DNA of 64,000 bases from Crotophaga sulcirostris (GCA_013397455.1 VYZB01000167.1:1641517-1705516); one strand, 5' to 3'. Shown: positions 35,598 to 47,789, numbered from the stretch's first letter. Notes: generated from the sequence alone by a model not told the origin. Program-made: numbers and translations.

Positions 35598-37243
35598 CAA
35601 GATGTGTTTTACAACTTCAGGCGTCCCGCATGGTTTTTATAATATTCATACTACAAAGAGGATTAGACTGTAAGAGTTTACAAGAAAACAAATCTATATT
35701 TTTGTGAAGGGTAGTGGTACTATACTGTAGATTTCAGTAGTTTCCTAAGTCTGTTACTGTTTTGTTAACAATGGCAGGTTTTACACGTCTATGCAATTGT
35801 ACAAAAATTAGAAGAAGACTACATGTAAAATCTTGATAGCTAATAACTTGCCATTTCTTTATATGGAACGCATTTCGGATTGTTTAAAAAAATTTATAAC
35901 AGTTATAATGAAAGATTGTAAACTAAAGTGTGCTTTATAAAAATAATTGTTTATAGAAACCCCCTTAAAAAAACACAAAAAAAATACTGAGGCAGTGCAT
36001 TTGTTTAGAATCATTTCAGCTCTGTAACTGCATCAGAGAGATTCATGTCCTGTGTTCTTTTCCTTGCCTATCAAAAAGAAAAATGTATTTCCTGCAGTGA
36101 CACCAAAACAGCCAACTTACTTACATTTCTTATTGGTTTTCTCTGACTAGGGCTGGCTTAAAAAAAAAAGTCCTGAACTTCCAACAAAGGTAGTTAAGTC
36201 ACCTCTTTCCAATAAAATTAAGAATTAAACGAATCACACAGCTAGTTTGCAATAATTAAATGAAAGAGCACATTACATGACAGAGCCTGCAAAAAATCAA
36301 TGGGGGGAAAAAAGTTAAAAAGAAAAACCCCAGAAAAAAAGAAGGAAAGGAAATAATTTAATGACCATCCTATGTGCCAGCATTTCTGTTGCTGACTAAA
36401 TTCCTGAATGCTATTAGTAAAGGAATGTAGAAATTGCCTTACCAAATTAAACCTTTGGACCTTGGTGTCCAGTACCCCGCTGACCACAGCCAGCAGCCAG
36501 TGCTTCAGCAGGAGTTGGGTACAGCTCTCCCTCACCCGCTGCCACCGCTTGCGTCACCTTTGCTGCAGAGGAGAGAAGAAAGGGAGATGTTCCCTCCTGA
36601 CCCCCTGTAGGCTCAGCTTCTGATGTGAAGCATAAGTAGGTTACTCACAGAGCATCTTCACTTGTCCAGCTACAGGTGCTGCGAACGAGCATGAAGCTCC
36701 TCAGTCCTCTGGAAAATAAAACCAGAGCTTTCCACAATGTGTGTCTCAGCCTGCTACAGCAGCCGGCCCCAAGGAGGCGTAACGCTGCGAGCAACCTTTG
36801 GGAAAGGCTGTGGAAGAGTTACTGCTGTTCTTGCTCGCGTTTGGTGATCAGGGGAAGGTAGCCACACTGCTCCATGAAATATTTATCACCAGAACAAAGA
36901 CTCTGGTCCTTTCTTCTTCCTCATTTCTCTCTGCAAGTAATCCCGCACAATTAACAATAACTTGAGAAAGAGAGAAACTGATAGTGAAACAGATTAGCCA
37001 GCTTGACTGCAGTTCGTGGGAGGTAGGCTTGGGTATGAGGTGCTGTCAGCAAAAGCTTTACCACTTCATTTTCTTAGCCAGCTTTTGATTTTACCTTAGA
37101 ATATATAGAAACACACCATCTAACTTTATATTGCAAGAGTAAAAAAAAATCTGTTACCTCTTCTTGTATGAAGTGTAATTAAACTTGGGAAAGATTTTAT
37201 TTTGAATGCTAGTTAACATTGAACATGGCTAGTCATGCTATTT

Positions 37244-37251
37244 CTACCTCA
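37244..37251 (+). promoter_or_regulatory. let-7/miR-98 seed-match site in the DMD 3' UTR
   Basis: CTACCTCA is a full 8-mer complement to the let-7 seed plus the A opposite position 1. It sits in a block, 'catgctatttctacctcact', that I recall in the same form in the human DMD 3' UTR. That makes a kept microRNA target plausible. Function is inferred from the motif only. Confidence 0.55.
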
Positions 37252-37976
37252 CTTTGGTTTTGTGGTGTTCCTGACAACTACGTACAGATAATGTTACATC
37301 ATCACCACGTGTCCATTGTGTGACCAGGTCTCATCATTTAAATAATACCAACGATGATAATTATTTACAAAAAATAAGTACAATCCCCTCAAACCTCTGC
37401 TTCCCTAATAAAGAGCTTTTTTAACACTATTAGGAACCCTTATATTTCTCATGATCTTTTTTACCAGAAGGTTTAAATTGAGAGCTGAGAAAGAAATGGG
37501 TTTCTTCTTTTTTTTTCTTTCCCTTATACGTTAAACCTTCTCTTCAGAAACAAAAATGGAGGAAAATGGATTGCACGATTGTTTTCATCAGGGTTTTGTT
37601 TTGTTTGTTTTACTTTCTAGATCTTAGTTTTGGAGTGACTCTATCAAAAGATATTTAAAAAGTTGAAAGCTTTATCGCTGCTTTTTTAAGCATAATTTGG
37701 GAATTATTTCATATTCCTTATAATGACAAAGTATTAAACTGTAAAACATAATCAGTGTAATTGAATACATAAACACCATATGGCATGTTATTTCATTGTT
37801 ACTCAGTACTGGTTTATTACTTGGATATCATAATATATTGTGTTTTAACACCAACACTGTAACATTTACTAATTATTTTTATAAACTTCTGTTTTACTGC
37901 ATTTTTTCACAACATATCAAATTTCACCAAATATATGCCTTACTATTGTATTATATACTGCTTTACTGTGTATATC

Positions 37977-37982
37977 AATAAA
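37977..37982 (+). terminator. DMD: DMD poly(A) signal (AATAAA)
   Basis: A canonical AATAAA hexamer lies at the end of a conserved block. Cleavage would fall near 38000. A GT/T-rich stretch (gtggagtattttttgttgagg) follows at once, as expected of a downstream element. The human gene ends with nearly the same sequence. Confidence 0.93.
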
Positions 37983-38192
37983 GCACGCAATTATGTTATA
38001 AAAGGTGGAGTATTTTTTGTTGAGGTTCAGCAGTCACCCAGTGCATCTCCCCTCTGGCAATCCTTGCCTTAGGAGCACCCCCAGCACCCCGTATTGGTAA
38101 ATGCCAAATCCCCTTGTTAGTGGCATCGTGGTACCTCAGCCAACTCTGCAGTGTGCAGGGTGCCAATGGCAGCAGTAAGGATTCAGCTGGAA

Positions 38193-38219
38193 GAGGAAAC
38201 CCTAGTTTAGGGTTTCCTC
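38193..38219. repeat. Perfect 12-bp inverted repeat with 3-nt loop
   Basis: The arms 38193-38204 (GAGGAAACCCTA) and 38208-38219 (TAGGGTTTCCTC) are exact reverse complements around the loop GTT. It lies about 190 bp past the DMD cleavage site. Confidence 0.85.
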
Positions 38220-39501
38220 CACTGTTGATGTTTTGGACCTCCTGATTTTATGCCTCTCAAGCTCTTTGGAGATTTCAGGCCCCATACTTTCTGCCTTGTT
38301 GCAGAAAGAAACCTTAGATCAGGTTGATCTTTGCTAATCAGTCCAGCACCTGCTGGTCTCCTTGCTACCAGGTGTAATGCTAGCAAACTTCTCTGGGGCA
38401 CTAAGAAGCATGTTTCCATCAGAGAGAGTGATCGCATGCATCCTGCCTCATATCGAAGAAACACGCGTAGGTTTTAATACCCAGACTCCACTCAGCTGAG
38501 TCACGATGCTGTCTTTGAAGTTCATTTTGATGGTAGAAATAACATAATGAAAAATAATAAAATAAAAAGGCAAAACCAGCATATGTTTGTGTATGATTTT
38601 GATAACACAGTCAGGGGGAGGTGGGAATTTCCTCATTTCATTCACTTGGGGAAATAAATACACATCCCACATCTATGCTTCCAGACTTAAGTTACTCTGG
38701 ATTCACTCCTACGTAGGTGAATCATTGTGTGCCTTGCTGTCTCCTCTGAAGATTGCATAATCCACAGAGCACAGCAGCCACCAGTGACAAGACAGCTCCC
38801 ATTTAATTCAATTAAGCAAGAGGGAGGATGGCTTTCTCCCTGTCATTAATGTTGGAGTTTGTTGTAAATGAGGAGACACTGTTGAGTTTGAAGCCTGGCC
38901 ACAAGCCAGAAGGACGGAGCTTATTGATGGTCTTATTAAATACCTAAATGAACTTTAATGTCACAAAAGAACACTCAAGGCAGAGGAACTGTCCCTTTGA
39001 TGTGCTGGAAGGAGCAGGGAAGGCAAACCCACCTAAGTGTGCCCCAACTTTCCTGCACAAAGCTAATGCCGTAATAGGCAAATCCAGACTCCAGTCCTAC
39101 CAATAACACATTGTGGGTTGTCCGTCACCACTGACCAGTGCTAATGGGTTGGCACAACGTATGTGAACAGCTGCTACCATGACTGCTGCAGCCCTTGAAG
39201 GCAACATATACTGTCTGCCAGCCAGTTTCCTTGATTTCCTCACTCCTGCAACCCGATCATTTACCACTCCTAACGTCCCATCAGTAAAATCTGATATTTC
39301 TGACTGGCTCTTAAGAATGTTTTCATTGTGTATGTGCAGGCTAAATGCCCTCCTTATTTTAAGGATAAGGCTATTAACAGTTTGGTGTTCCCTTTGCTCT
39401 CTGGGCAGAGGGGGAGGTCAGTTCTCTTTTATTTTGTCTGCTATGGTTAACATGCTGGTGTTTACCCGTAGACTTCACAACCTTTCGTCTACCTTTTCAA
39501 C

Positions 39502-39529
39502 AAGTAAGTAAGTAGGTAGGTAGGTAGAT

Positions 39530-39601
<72 letters not shown>
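39502..39601. repeat. Compound GTAA/GTAG and (AG)n microsatellite
   Basis: Runs of GTAA and GTAG units are followed by about 35 copies of AG. The Ser-Leu repeat ORFs on the minus strand are translations of this microsatellite and not genes. Confidence 0.97.
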
Positions 39602-39603
<2 letters not shown>

Positions 39604-42373
39604 TGAGATCCTACTAGCCAGTTCAGCAGCACTGGGGGATTGGAAGGGTCCCTCAAACTTCCTTGCCAAGGTCCTGCATCCCTGCTGCCTGTCGCCATGG
39701 CAGCCATTCACAGCTGAGGGTGGCACATGCTTGTCATCTGCTGCCCAGCCCAGCAAGTGCTACCCAGCCGAGCCCAGGACTTGCTGGTGCAACTTGGAAG
39801 ACCAACGCCTGCCTTGCAGTGCTGTGTGAGAGCCCTGGCACTGCATAGGCAGCAACACCTGCTCTGCTGCAGTGACAGGGCAGCAGACATGGGGGAGGGG
39901 GACAGCTACATGGAGGGAAAAAAGAAGCATTGTTTCAGCTGACATGGGGAACATAGTGGGAAAGAACTGATGTGCAGTATGCAGAAAAGTCCTGCAGCTG
40001 CCAGTATGTCTAATTCACTTCACAGCTATGCCTGCTGCAGAGCATCCCTAGCCTCGTTTGGCTGGGCACACACGCAGACCCAACCCTACAGAGTGCTCTA
40101 TGAAGTTCCCAAGCCTACCTACATGCAAGCAGCCATCGTTGCTTGCACTTCTTTCCCAGGTACAGCTTTGAAGCTAAGTAACTGTGATGTTGCATATGCT
40201 GTCACTTTTACACCAGGGTATCCTGCAATTACAACCAACCACCAGCTTTGTGCAAGGGGGACCAGCAGTATTAATACCACTGCATGGACATGATTTACCC
40301 CTCCTCGTGCAGGTGAGGCAGCCTGGTTCCCAGTCCTAAGCCAGTAGGTTAGCAGCATGCTCAGGCCCCAGGGGCATTTCAATGGCTTTGACCAGTTTTG
40401 ACTGCCCAGGGGCACACGTGTGCAATCAGGCTGAAACCCAATAAATCCTTTTTGACTCAGGTTCCACTCAAAGATTACACTGGGAATTTGTTTCAGCTCA
40501 GAGCAAGCGTATCAACTCATTAGAATGCTATAAATCTATGCAGGAAAATTGGGGCTGCTGAGACCAAGACACAACACTTCCATACAGGAATGCCTGTAAG
40601 CTGATAATACTGCTTACCAGCTAAAGAGGATGATTGCAGCACATATTTAGTAGTTCATTGTGCTGAAAACTTGGTTAAAAAGCTCTTGTGGTTGAGGGAG
40701 GGATGAGGACTAAGAAAATCTTGTCGCTGTAGAAATGAACTGTGGGACTTTACAAATACACTGAATTGCTGCTTTTGCCTAAACTCTGACCGCTTGCCAA
40801 CCCAAGGTTCGTATTAGTCAACTTGGCAATTGTTTACCACCTGTAAAGACTTATTTTCATTATTATTATCCAAGCATTACAACGGATAAACCATTTACCT
40901 AATGGCTGGCACATGCTTCTTACTAGCTTTGTCCAAGAAATTTCTCCCTATTTGATGATGCAAGCAATCCGTTACTTGTAAGACTTTTCCTCTCACATTT
41001 GTACACATATGCACATATACTAGGAAAAAAAAAAACAATCTTTTGTTGTATGTCTTATTGAATTGAAGAGGTTGGGTTTTTTCCCCCGTACGAGCATCTC
41101 TGCAAAAAATAACATCCTTATCCCAACCTATTAGTATGTCCAAAATTGCAACAAGTATTAAAAAAATATGCAATTTATATTCTTGTTGTTGTATAATAGG
41201 AAAACAGAAAATTATGTTAATTCATTTGACATTCCTATATTTGTTTCCTTCACACACGTACGCTCTACTTGAATATGAAGAGGGTTCAAACCGACAACAT
41301 GAAGTGTCATTTTGCAGGTGTAATGTCTTTCAAACCATTAACAACTAAATTTAATGAGGGTTTTCAAGAACAAATTGTTTTATTTAGGCAAGTACAAGCT
41401 GAAGTAGATCTGTCAATTAGACCTCTGGTATTTTGGCCCCTGGCATACATGGGTTTTCTACTTCTGCATGCTCATCTGGCATGAAGCTGCCGTCAGCATC
41501 TCCCAGCCAGTACAGCTCTCTGTTCATCACTCTGCTGCATGCAAGGGAGGACCGAGCTGCTTGCTTGTCTCCAAAGTGCTGCTCTCACCTCTGCAAGGTG
41601 AAAGATCTTTTTCTTCAAACTCAGAAGCAGACAACAAACTGATGAACAGTGGAGATATGAGGGAGCATGATCCGGGAAGCACAGCAGTGGCAAAGGCTCT
41701 TTGTGAGGCTAGGGACACCAGGTTAGGCCTTGTGTGGTCATTCAAGGGACATGAGAGACAAAGTCAAACCCCAAAAGAATTTTATGGGAAGTGAAGTGCC
41801 AAGTACATAGGGAGTTTTACACAAGTGTATCTTTATGCACTGGCAACGTTGCAACATAACACAAGGTTAGAGCACTTTCAGAAGAACAAAATAAGATTTA
41901 AACTATTCAATATCTAAAGGCTTGCTGTTGAGTTTGCACTACTTAAAGATGCCTTTATTGATGATCTGTGGCAGGGCTAGTACATAATGAAAAAATATTA
42001 TTGTGAAAGGATTTTTTTTACTTCTGCAGCAGGGTAGTTTTTAGTTGTGCCTCATTCACCAGACAAATGGTTTTATTCTAACACTGATGTAGGAGATACT
42101 CCTTTTGCGCAGAAGATTAATGGCAGTTGCCAGTGTAATTCCCTGCTGCATCCCACAGTGAGTGTTTAGATAAAGCCTGCAACCAGCTGCAGGTGATAAG
42201 ACATGAAACTACTGTGGTTTTTCCTGTCAAGCACAAATACACGCTTAGAAATTCATGGTCCTGAGAAAATATTAGGTATGTTAGAATAAATGCAAGATAC
42301 AAGAATATACACAAATATGCACACATAGAGAGAGGCATGAAACGTCCTGGTCTTCCTCATGTGTGCATATAAA

Positions 42374-42399
42374 CATGCATGCATGCACATGCACACACA
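42374..42399. repeat. Short ATGC/CA simple sequence
   Basis: Three overlapping CATG(C) units run into 'cacatgcacacaca'. It is a small simple repeat in intergenic DNA. Confidence 0.75.
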
Positions 42400-42671
42400 A
42401 GCCCTTTGCTCTGCTGAGCCTGTTAACTCTTCAGTTAAAAAAAGAACTGGAATCAGTTGTGTCAAAATAGCTAAAGCGTGACAGTGTGCATTATTTCAGC
42501 TTTATTCTAAATTGTAATAGCCTGTGTTTCAAAGCACTAGACCAATATTTAATTCAGCAGTCACTGAAGTTTCTTCAGGAATTTTGATTCCTAAGGAAGT
42601 GACCATAAGCTCATTGGCTCTAAGTAATGTCTGCTTTTGTTATTCCTCTGAAACACCTAGCAGAGCCGGCA

Positions 42672-42694
42672 CAAGGTAATAAAATATTACCTTG
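42672..42694. repeat. Perfect 10-bp inverted repeat with 3-nt loop
   Basis: Arm CAAGGTAATA (42672-42681), loop AAA, arm TATTACCTTG (42685-42694). A direct copy of AAGGTAATAAA follows at 42699-42709, so the word occurs three times within 40 bp. Confidence 0.8.
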
Positions 42695-45600
42695 GCAGAA
42701 GGTAATAAAGACATCAAGTCTATAACTTTGCCTCTTTCATCTATTTTTTCCTTTTTTTTTAACCTCGCTAGCAAGCTCAAAGCCTTGCTTCAGCAAGAAT
42801 TTGCAGGCAGACCAATGCTGCTAAGCCTTTCAATGACTCACTGTGCATGTACTTTGTTCTACTTGGGTTTTGCTGGCTTCCTCTTCTACGTTAAGCAAAC
42901 TCATAAGAAAAAACAATACATGAAAGGAAAAGACCATTTGCATCTTTAAGTGCTAAAATGGCAGGTATCCACATCAAGCTCAAGAGTTCCCCATTTTCTT
43001 ACTTGCAAAGCCTCAATATGGTTAACATCCACATGCTTTTATCAGGCACTGTGAGAACTGTACAGAAGGATTCCTACCCTCCTCCTTTTTCAGGATATAA
43101 AGATTCCTTAAAAGTTCCCTAATATGTAGGATGCTCTTCCTCTCCCAATAAAAATACGTTTATTTCTACTTTGCATTCACCTATTTTCACTTCTGATGTC
43201 CTGGTCTCGTTCCCCGTAGTCCCTGGCAGCTCCTCCCTGTGGTGCTGGCCACTGAAGCCCTACCAGCTTCCCTCTGTCTCCCACAGAGCCTGCCTGTCCC
43301 CATCCTGTACCTGTCCTCATTCCCATGCCACACTGGCCCCAAGTTTCAGGTGCGAATGCAGCAGAGCCCCCAGTGCCAACTCCATCGCCCATCAGCTCCC
43401 ACTCCTCGGTGGCAAGGATGGTCCATTCTCACTCCACTTCTGCATAGGCTGTTGCAAATATCACCCATTCCTGAAGCACCCTGAGCTCCCCAGTGCACAG
43501 TTGACACCACAGGGGCTGTGCACGCTACATCTTCATTATCCCCCTTTCCCCCTCTGCCAATGTCTTTAACAAAAAAACATTAACCACAGCTGGTTGCAAA
43601 CCTGATCCAGGGAGCACTTTCTTCCAGGGCAATAAACACTCCATGTTGCCTTTCCTGCAGTGTGCTGGGTTTGTTTGTTGTTTTCTTTTTTCCTTTCCAC
43701 TAATTTCCCTACTGAGCCTCATTTTTTTCATGCTTCATTAATGTTTTCCTTTGTGCCATTTCTAATACACAGCTTTACTTACAGAGCAAGCTCTCCTCCT
43801 CTGGCCCCCTTCCTCCATTCCCACTGGGCACCCTGCTTGCTCTCCATTCACCATGAGGAATGTAGCCGTGTAGGCACCATTAAGGGCTGGAGTTCTATAT
43901 ATGTTCCTCTTTATTCCTTAGCACCTTGGACGGGAGTTTCTGACTTTTCTTACTCTCGACTCTAATCCTGAGTGAATGTAGGTTTTCCCTTTTATGAACG
44001 AGACCTACAGCAAGAGACTCCTATCTTTTAATGCACTGATGCAGAAGATGATTAGAGTCCTTGCAGGAAGGTGTGCTGGTTCTCCTTTGTCTATTTAAAG
44101 AGGGGTCGGGGGGGTTACTTCTTCTGTTGCTTTGAGGGGTTTGGGTGGGTTTTCTTAAGAACAGGAGGTGCCACCTTGCTTTCTTCTGGAATTTGTATTG
44201 AGGATGGAGGTTCACCCATATGACCAACAAGGCTGTATAAGCTCCATGGACCGTGACTGCCAATGGCAGCCCAATGGACTCCGCTTTCAAAGGGGGCTGC
44301 AAACTGCGTGCCTTATGTCCTGTGAAGGCAGTTCACTAAAGCTGCCTATTTTAATTTTTTTTTTTACAGATAAACATACAATGTCATTATCTAGTGCTCC
44401 TAGGGATCTGTACCTCACAGAATCAGACCTCCAAAACTGAAAAGGTTTACTGCAAATCTATCCATCAGCCAAGTTTTAAGTATGTTTCTTAGGAAACTAA
44501 GCACTGAACACACCTTATTTTGCTGCTCACTTATGCCCACCACTCAGCACTGAGGGAGTTAGGAGGATGTGATCCCTGAGCAGGTGAAACCCATGGTGAG
44601 AAGCCAAGCTGGCTAAATGTCAGGCATGAGCAGTGCTTGTTTGCTTGAGCGAGCGGAGAGGGCAGCGGCTGTTGCTATGGGCACCAGAGCAGCAAATGTT
44701 AATAATATCCACGCAGACCAAGGGGGAAAGGGTAAAATAGGATGTCTCCATTTCACTTTGAATATGGCTTGAAACTAACTGTGGTGAGGTGATTAACTAC
44801 CTGTGAAAAGGGAATAGTGATGATTCTGTAGTTTAGGAGCAGACTCTAATGGCAGGCTGCAAGACACACCTTTGATTTTATCTGCTGCAAAAAGACATAC
44901 TTTTTCTTTTGTCTGAGAAAAGAAATCATGACCATGAAGTAACACATCAGTTATTTCTAAGGCAGTTCTTTCAATATGACATACACTACTTGGTAACGGG
45001 GTATTATTTTTTTCCAGACTGTTGGTCATTGGGCTCAAGTGGTCTTCCTACCCATTCCCCCCAACTCCAATGGAAGGTTTCCATTTCCATGGATGAGGAG
45101 GCATTTGCTCGGCTCCCCTGTACATATTTTTTCTCCAACTGGGCTCTGCATGATTCCAGCGCTTTGATCCTTGCCTAGCATATGCAGGATAACTTTTCTG
45201 AGTTCCATCTGATTTGTTCAAATGATTTGAGCTTTTTTTCCTTTTGCCTTCAGACACAAAGCACTCAACTGCCACAAAAAGCCAGCTGAGTGTGGCACAG
45301 TCTGCCAGCATCTCATAGAAGGAAACGAGCATTAGGTTGCCTTTTGAGACAGGGTTTACATTGACAAAGGTACTCATTGCTCGACCGCTTCCCAGATCAA
45401 ATGCTTGATGATAGCATTGCTAGTTGGGATCTTGCCTTTTGTTCACTTTCCTACAGTGTCTTTCCTTCTAGGGCATTACTGCTGTGACCTGGTTGCAAAA
45501 GCTTCTCACACAGGGAGGACCACGCACATGCTTTATCCCTCAGGAACCTATGTATCAGAATAGACTTCTCTGTTGGGTCAAGGCTGTGCAAGAGCCACCT

Positions 45601-46919
45601 TCTTCTTCCTCACCCATTTTGCACTGCTTTGACTTATTTAAAAAAGGAACAGCACAGAAGTGAGTCATCCCAAAAGGGCCTGTGGACCGAAGGCGGCTCA
45701 GTGAAAAGGCCCTTGCTTTCTTTGTCGTAGCCGGTGCCATATCCCAGAACCAAGGCTTTGCAGCTGCCCTGGGCTCTTCTATGCTCTCCTATAACATTTT
45801 AAAAGTTACTCTGTGCAGGACTGTATAGAGGATGATGGTGGGACCTACAGCTTTTGTATAGTGTGAGGTCTCTGCCATTAAGAAACTTTCCCCCTTCTTT
45901 CTGGGGAATGACCTCTAACCTAAGTTAATGATGCTACCTGAATTTGGCATTTCCTAAGTCTGGACATCTAACAGCCTCATTTACAAAAAGAAGGCCATTG
46001 AAGTTAGGGTTCCTAGTCTTACTGCTTTCTCTTTTTCCTTCCCTCCTCCTATCACCCCTTTCACTCCACAGTGGAGCCATGAGAACAGTGGTCCTTGACT
46101 GGCAGAATCATCAGCATCACCCACACCCCTGACTGCTATACTTGATTTTGTTGGTGCTGCCAAAACAAGCATGCAACACTGAATCAGTCCACTTCATAAA
46201 ATTGGGGGGGGGGGGTGCCACTGTGAGCAAGCTGTGCCTCTACCAGGTCACAAAATGATAGCACTATAGCTCCTAGACAACCACGGTCCCAAACACAGTG
46301 CAGAGAAGAGGTGTCTGTGGGTCTGTCCTGATTTGCTGCAGTTTCCATTTCTGAGTCAACATGGCTCTGCTGAGCACAATGATGGACTGTTTAGGTATAG
46401 CAAACAAACAGAGAACTGCCAGGTGCCATGAACTAAGTGATCATTTTAAAAGCCCTAAGATCCTGAGAAACAGGATTGTTGCATATATTTTTTGTGCAGT
46501 TACTGCATAAGAAATTGAGAAATCCTGCGGGTGGGATTCATTACGGGTAGCACATCATCCTGTGACACGGGGAAGAGACACAGGATCATGCCCAAAATAT
46601 CCTTCCCCACTGATAAATTGCAGCGAGCAGGTTTGAAGCTGCGCAGCATGAAGGGTAACCTACTTAGGAGGAACACGTGCATGATGCTATCAGCAATATT
46701 GATGCAGTTACCAGACTTCATGACAGGCTTGAGGAAAGGGTTATATCAAATCACAATTTGCAGAAGTGCAAGGGAGTTGGTAGCCTCAAAGCAAAGACAC
46801 CTCACTTCTCCCCCAGGATAGGCTTTTCCCTCAGCCCAAGCATATTTGCTCACTGCAGCCTTCCTACTCCCACGCAGTGCAAATATAAATATAAGAAAAG
46901 AGAAAATAGGGGAATATTT

Positions 46920-47694
46920 NNNNNNNNNNNNNNNNNNNNNNNNNNNNNNNNNNNNNNNNNNNNNNNNNNNNNNNNNNNNNNNNNNNNNNNNNNNNNNNNN
47001 NNNNNNNNNNNNNNNNNNNNNNNNNNNNNNNNNNNNNNNNNNNNNNNNNNNNNNNNNNNNNNNNNNNNNNNNNNNNNNNNNNNNNNNNNNNNNNNNNNNN
47101 NNNNNNNNNNNNNNNNNNNNNNNNNNNNNNNNNNNNNNNNNNNNNNNNNNNNNNNNNNNNNNNNNNNNNNNNNNNNNNNNNNNNNNNNNNNNNNNNNNNN
47201 NNNNNNNNNNNNNNNNNNNNNNNNNNNNNNNNNNNNNNNNNNNNNNNNNNNNNNNNNNNNNNNNNNNNNNNNNNNNNNNNNNNNNNNNNNNNNNNNNNNN
47301 NNNNNNNNNNNNNNNNNNNNNNNNNNNNNNNNNNNNNNNNNNNNNNNNNNNNNNNNNNNNNNNNNNNNNNNNNNNNNNNNNNNNNNNNNNNNNNNNNNNN
47401 NNNNNNNNNNNNNNNNNNNNNNNNNNNNNNNNNNNNNNNNNNNNNNNNNNNNNNNNNNNNNNNNNNNNNNNNNNNNNNNNNNNNNNNNNNNNNNNNNNNN
47501 NNNNNNNNNNNNNNNNNNNNNNNNNNNNNNNNNNNNNNNNNNNNNNNNNNNNNNNNNNNNNNNNNNNNNNNNNNNNNNNNNNNNNNNNNNNNNNNNNNNN
47601 NNNNNNNNNNNNNNNNNNNNNNNNNNNNNNNNNNNNNNNNNNNNNNNNNNNNNNNNNNNNNNNNNNNNNNNNNNNNNNNNNNNNNNNNNNNNNN
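46920..47694. other. Assembly gap (775 N)
   Basis: Unresolved bases. The right edge opens directly into a (GGAA)n tract, so the gap probably hides more of the same microsatellite or sequence that could not be assembled because of it. The long ORFs that cross it are artefacts of the Ns. Confidence 0.99.
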
Positions 47695-47789
47695 AAGGAA
47701 GGAAGGAAGGAAGGAAGGAAGGAAGGAAGGAAGGAAGGAAGGAAGGAAGGAAGGAAGGAAGGAAGGAAGGAAGGAAGGAAGGAAGGAAG
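47695..47789 (+). repeat. (GGAA)n microsatellite
   Basis: About 24 tandem GGAA units with no interruption, starting right at the gap edge, so true length is unknown. GGAA is the core ETS-factor motif, and long arrays of it can act as ETS-bound elements in some cell types (established in human). Confidence 0.98.

Larger units (their letters stand above)
1..38000 (+). other. DMD: 3' part of the dystrophin gene (exons 72-79)
   Basis: The transcribed strand is plus. Eight exons were placed by matching translated segments to the known dystrophin C-terminus and then setting GT-AG boundaries that keep the frame. The gene body enters from the left inside intron 71 and ends at the poly(A) site near 38000. 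Dystrophin links cortical F-actin to the dystroglycan-sarcoglycan complex under the muscle membrane. The short products Dp71, Dp116, Dp140 and Dp260 share these last exons. No internal promoter is recognisable here; the known Dp71 promoter lies much further upstream. Introns seen are 72 (1313 bp), 73 (2421), 74 (8044), 75 (381), 76 (4622), 77 (7946) and 78 (6319). Confidence 0.98.
35512..38000 (+). other. DMD: DMD 3' untranslated region
   Basis: About 2.5 kb from the main stop to the poly(A) site, close to the length of the human exon 79 UTR. Blocks around 35770-35960, 37215-37285 and 37620-38000 closely follow the mammalian 3' UTR as I recall it, up to the last bases around AATAAAGCACGCA. 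The middle, about 36240-36900, is more GC-rich and not recognisably shared. The unusual conservation of this UTR between chicken and mammals is known from early dystrophin work. Internal AATAAA hexamers at 36211, 36715 and 37407 could give shorter forms. Confidence 0.93.
38001..46919. other. Intergenic sequence downstream of DMD, part 1
   Basis: No protein-coding gene recognised. It contains an inverted repeat (38193-38219), an (AG)n compound microsatellite (39502-39601), short ATGC/CA runs (42374-42399), another inverted repeat (42672-42694), a G-rich patch (44101-44150) and a 12-nt G run (46204-46215). A moderately C-rich stretch at about 43190-43560 is open in several frames but looks like no known protein. 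Nothing else over 300 bp stands out. Confidence 0.75.

Noticed and set aside
39475..39756. Ser-Leu repeat ORFs on the minus strand
   Set aside because: They are translations of the (AG)n microsatellite.
46500..46721. 73-codon minus-strand ORF with protein-like composition
   Set aside because: It looked plausible at first, but I recognise no family, an in-frame stop lies just upstream, and both strands are open here. Not supported without a database search.
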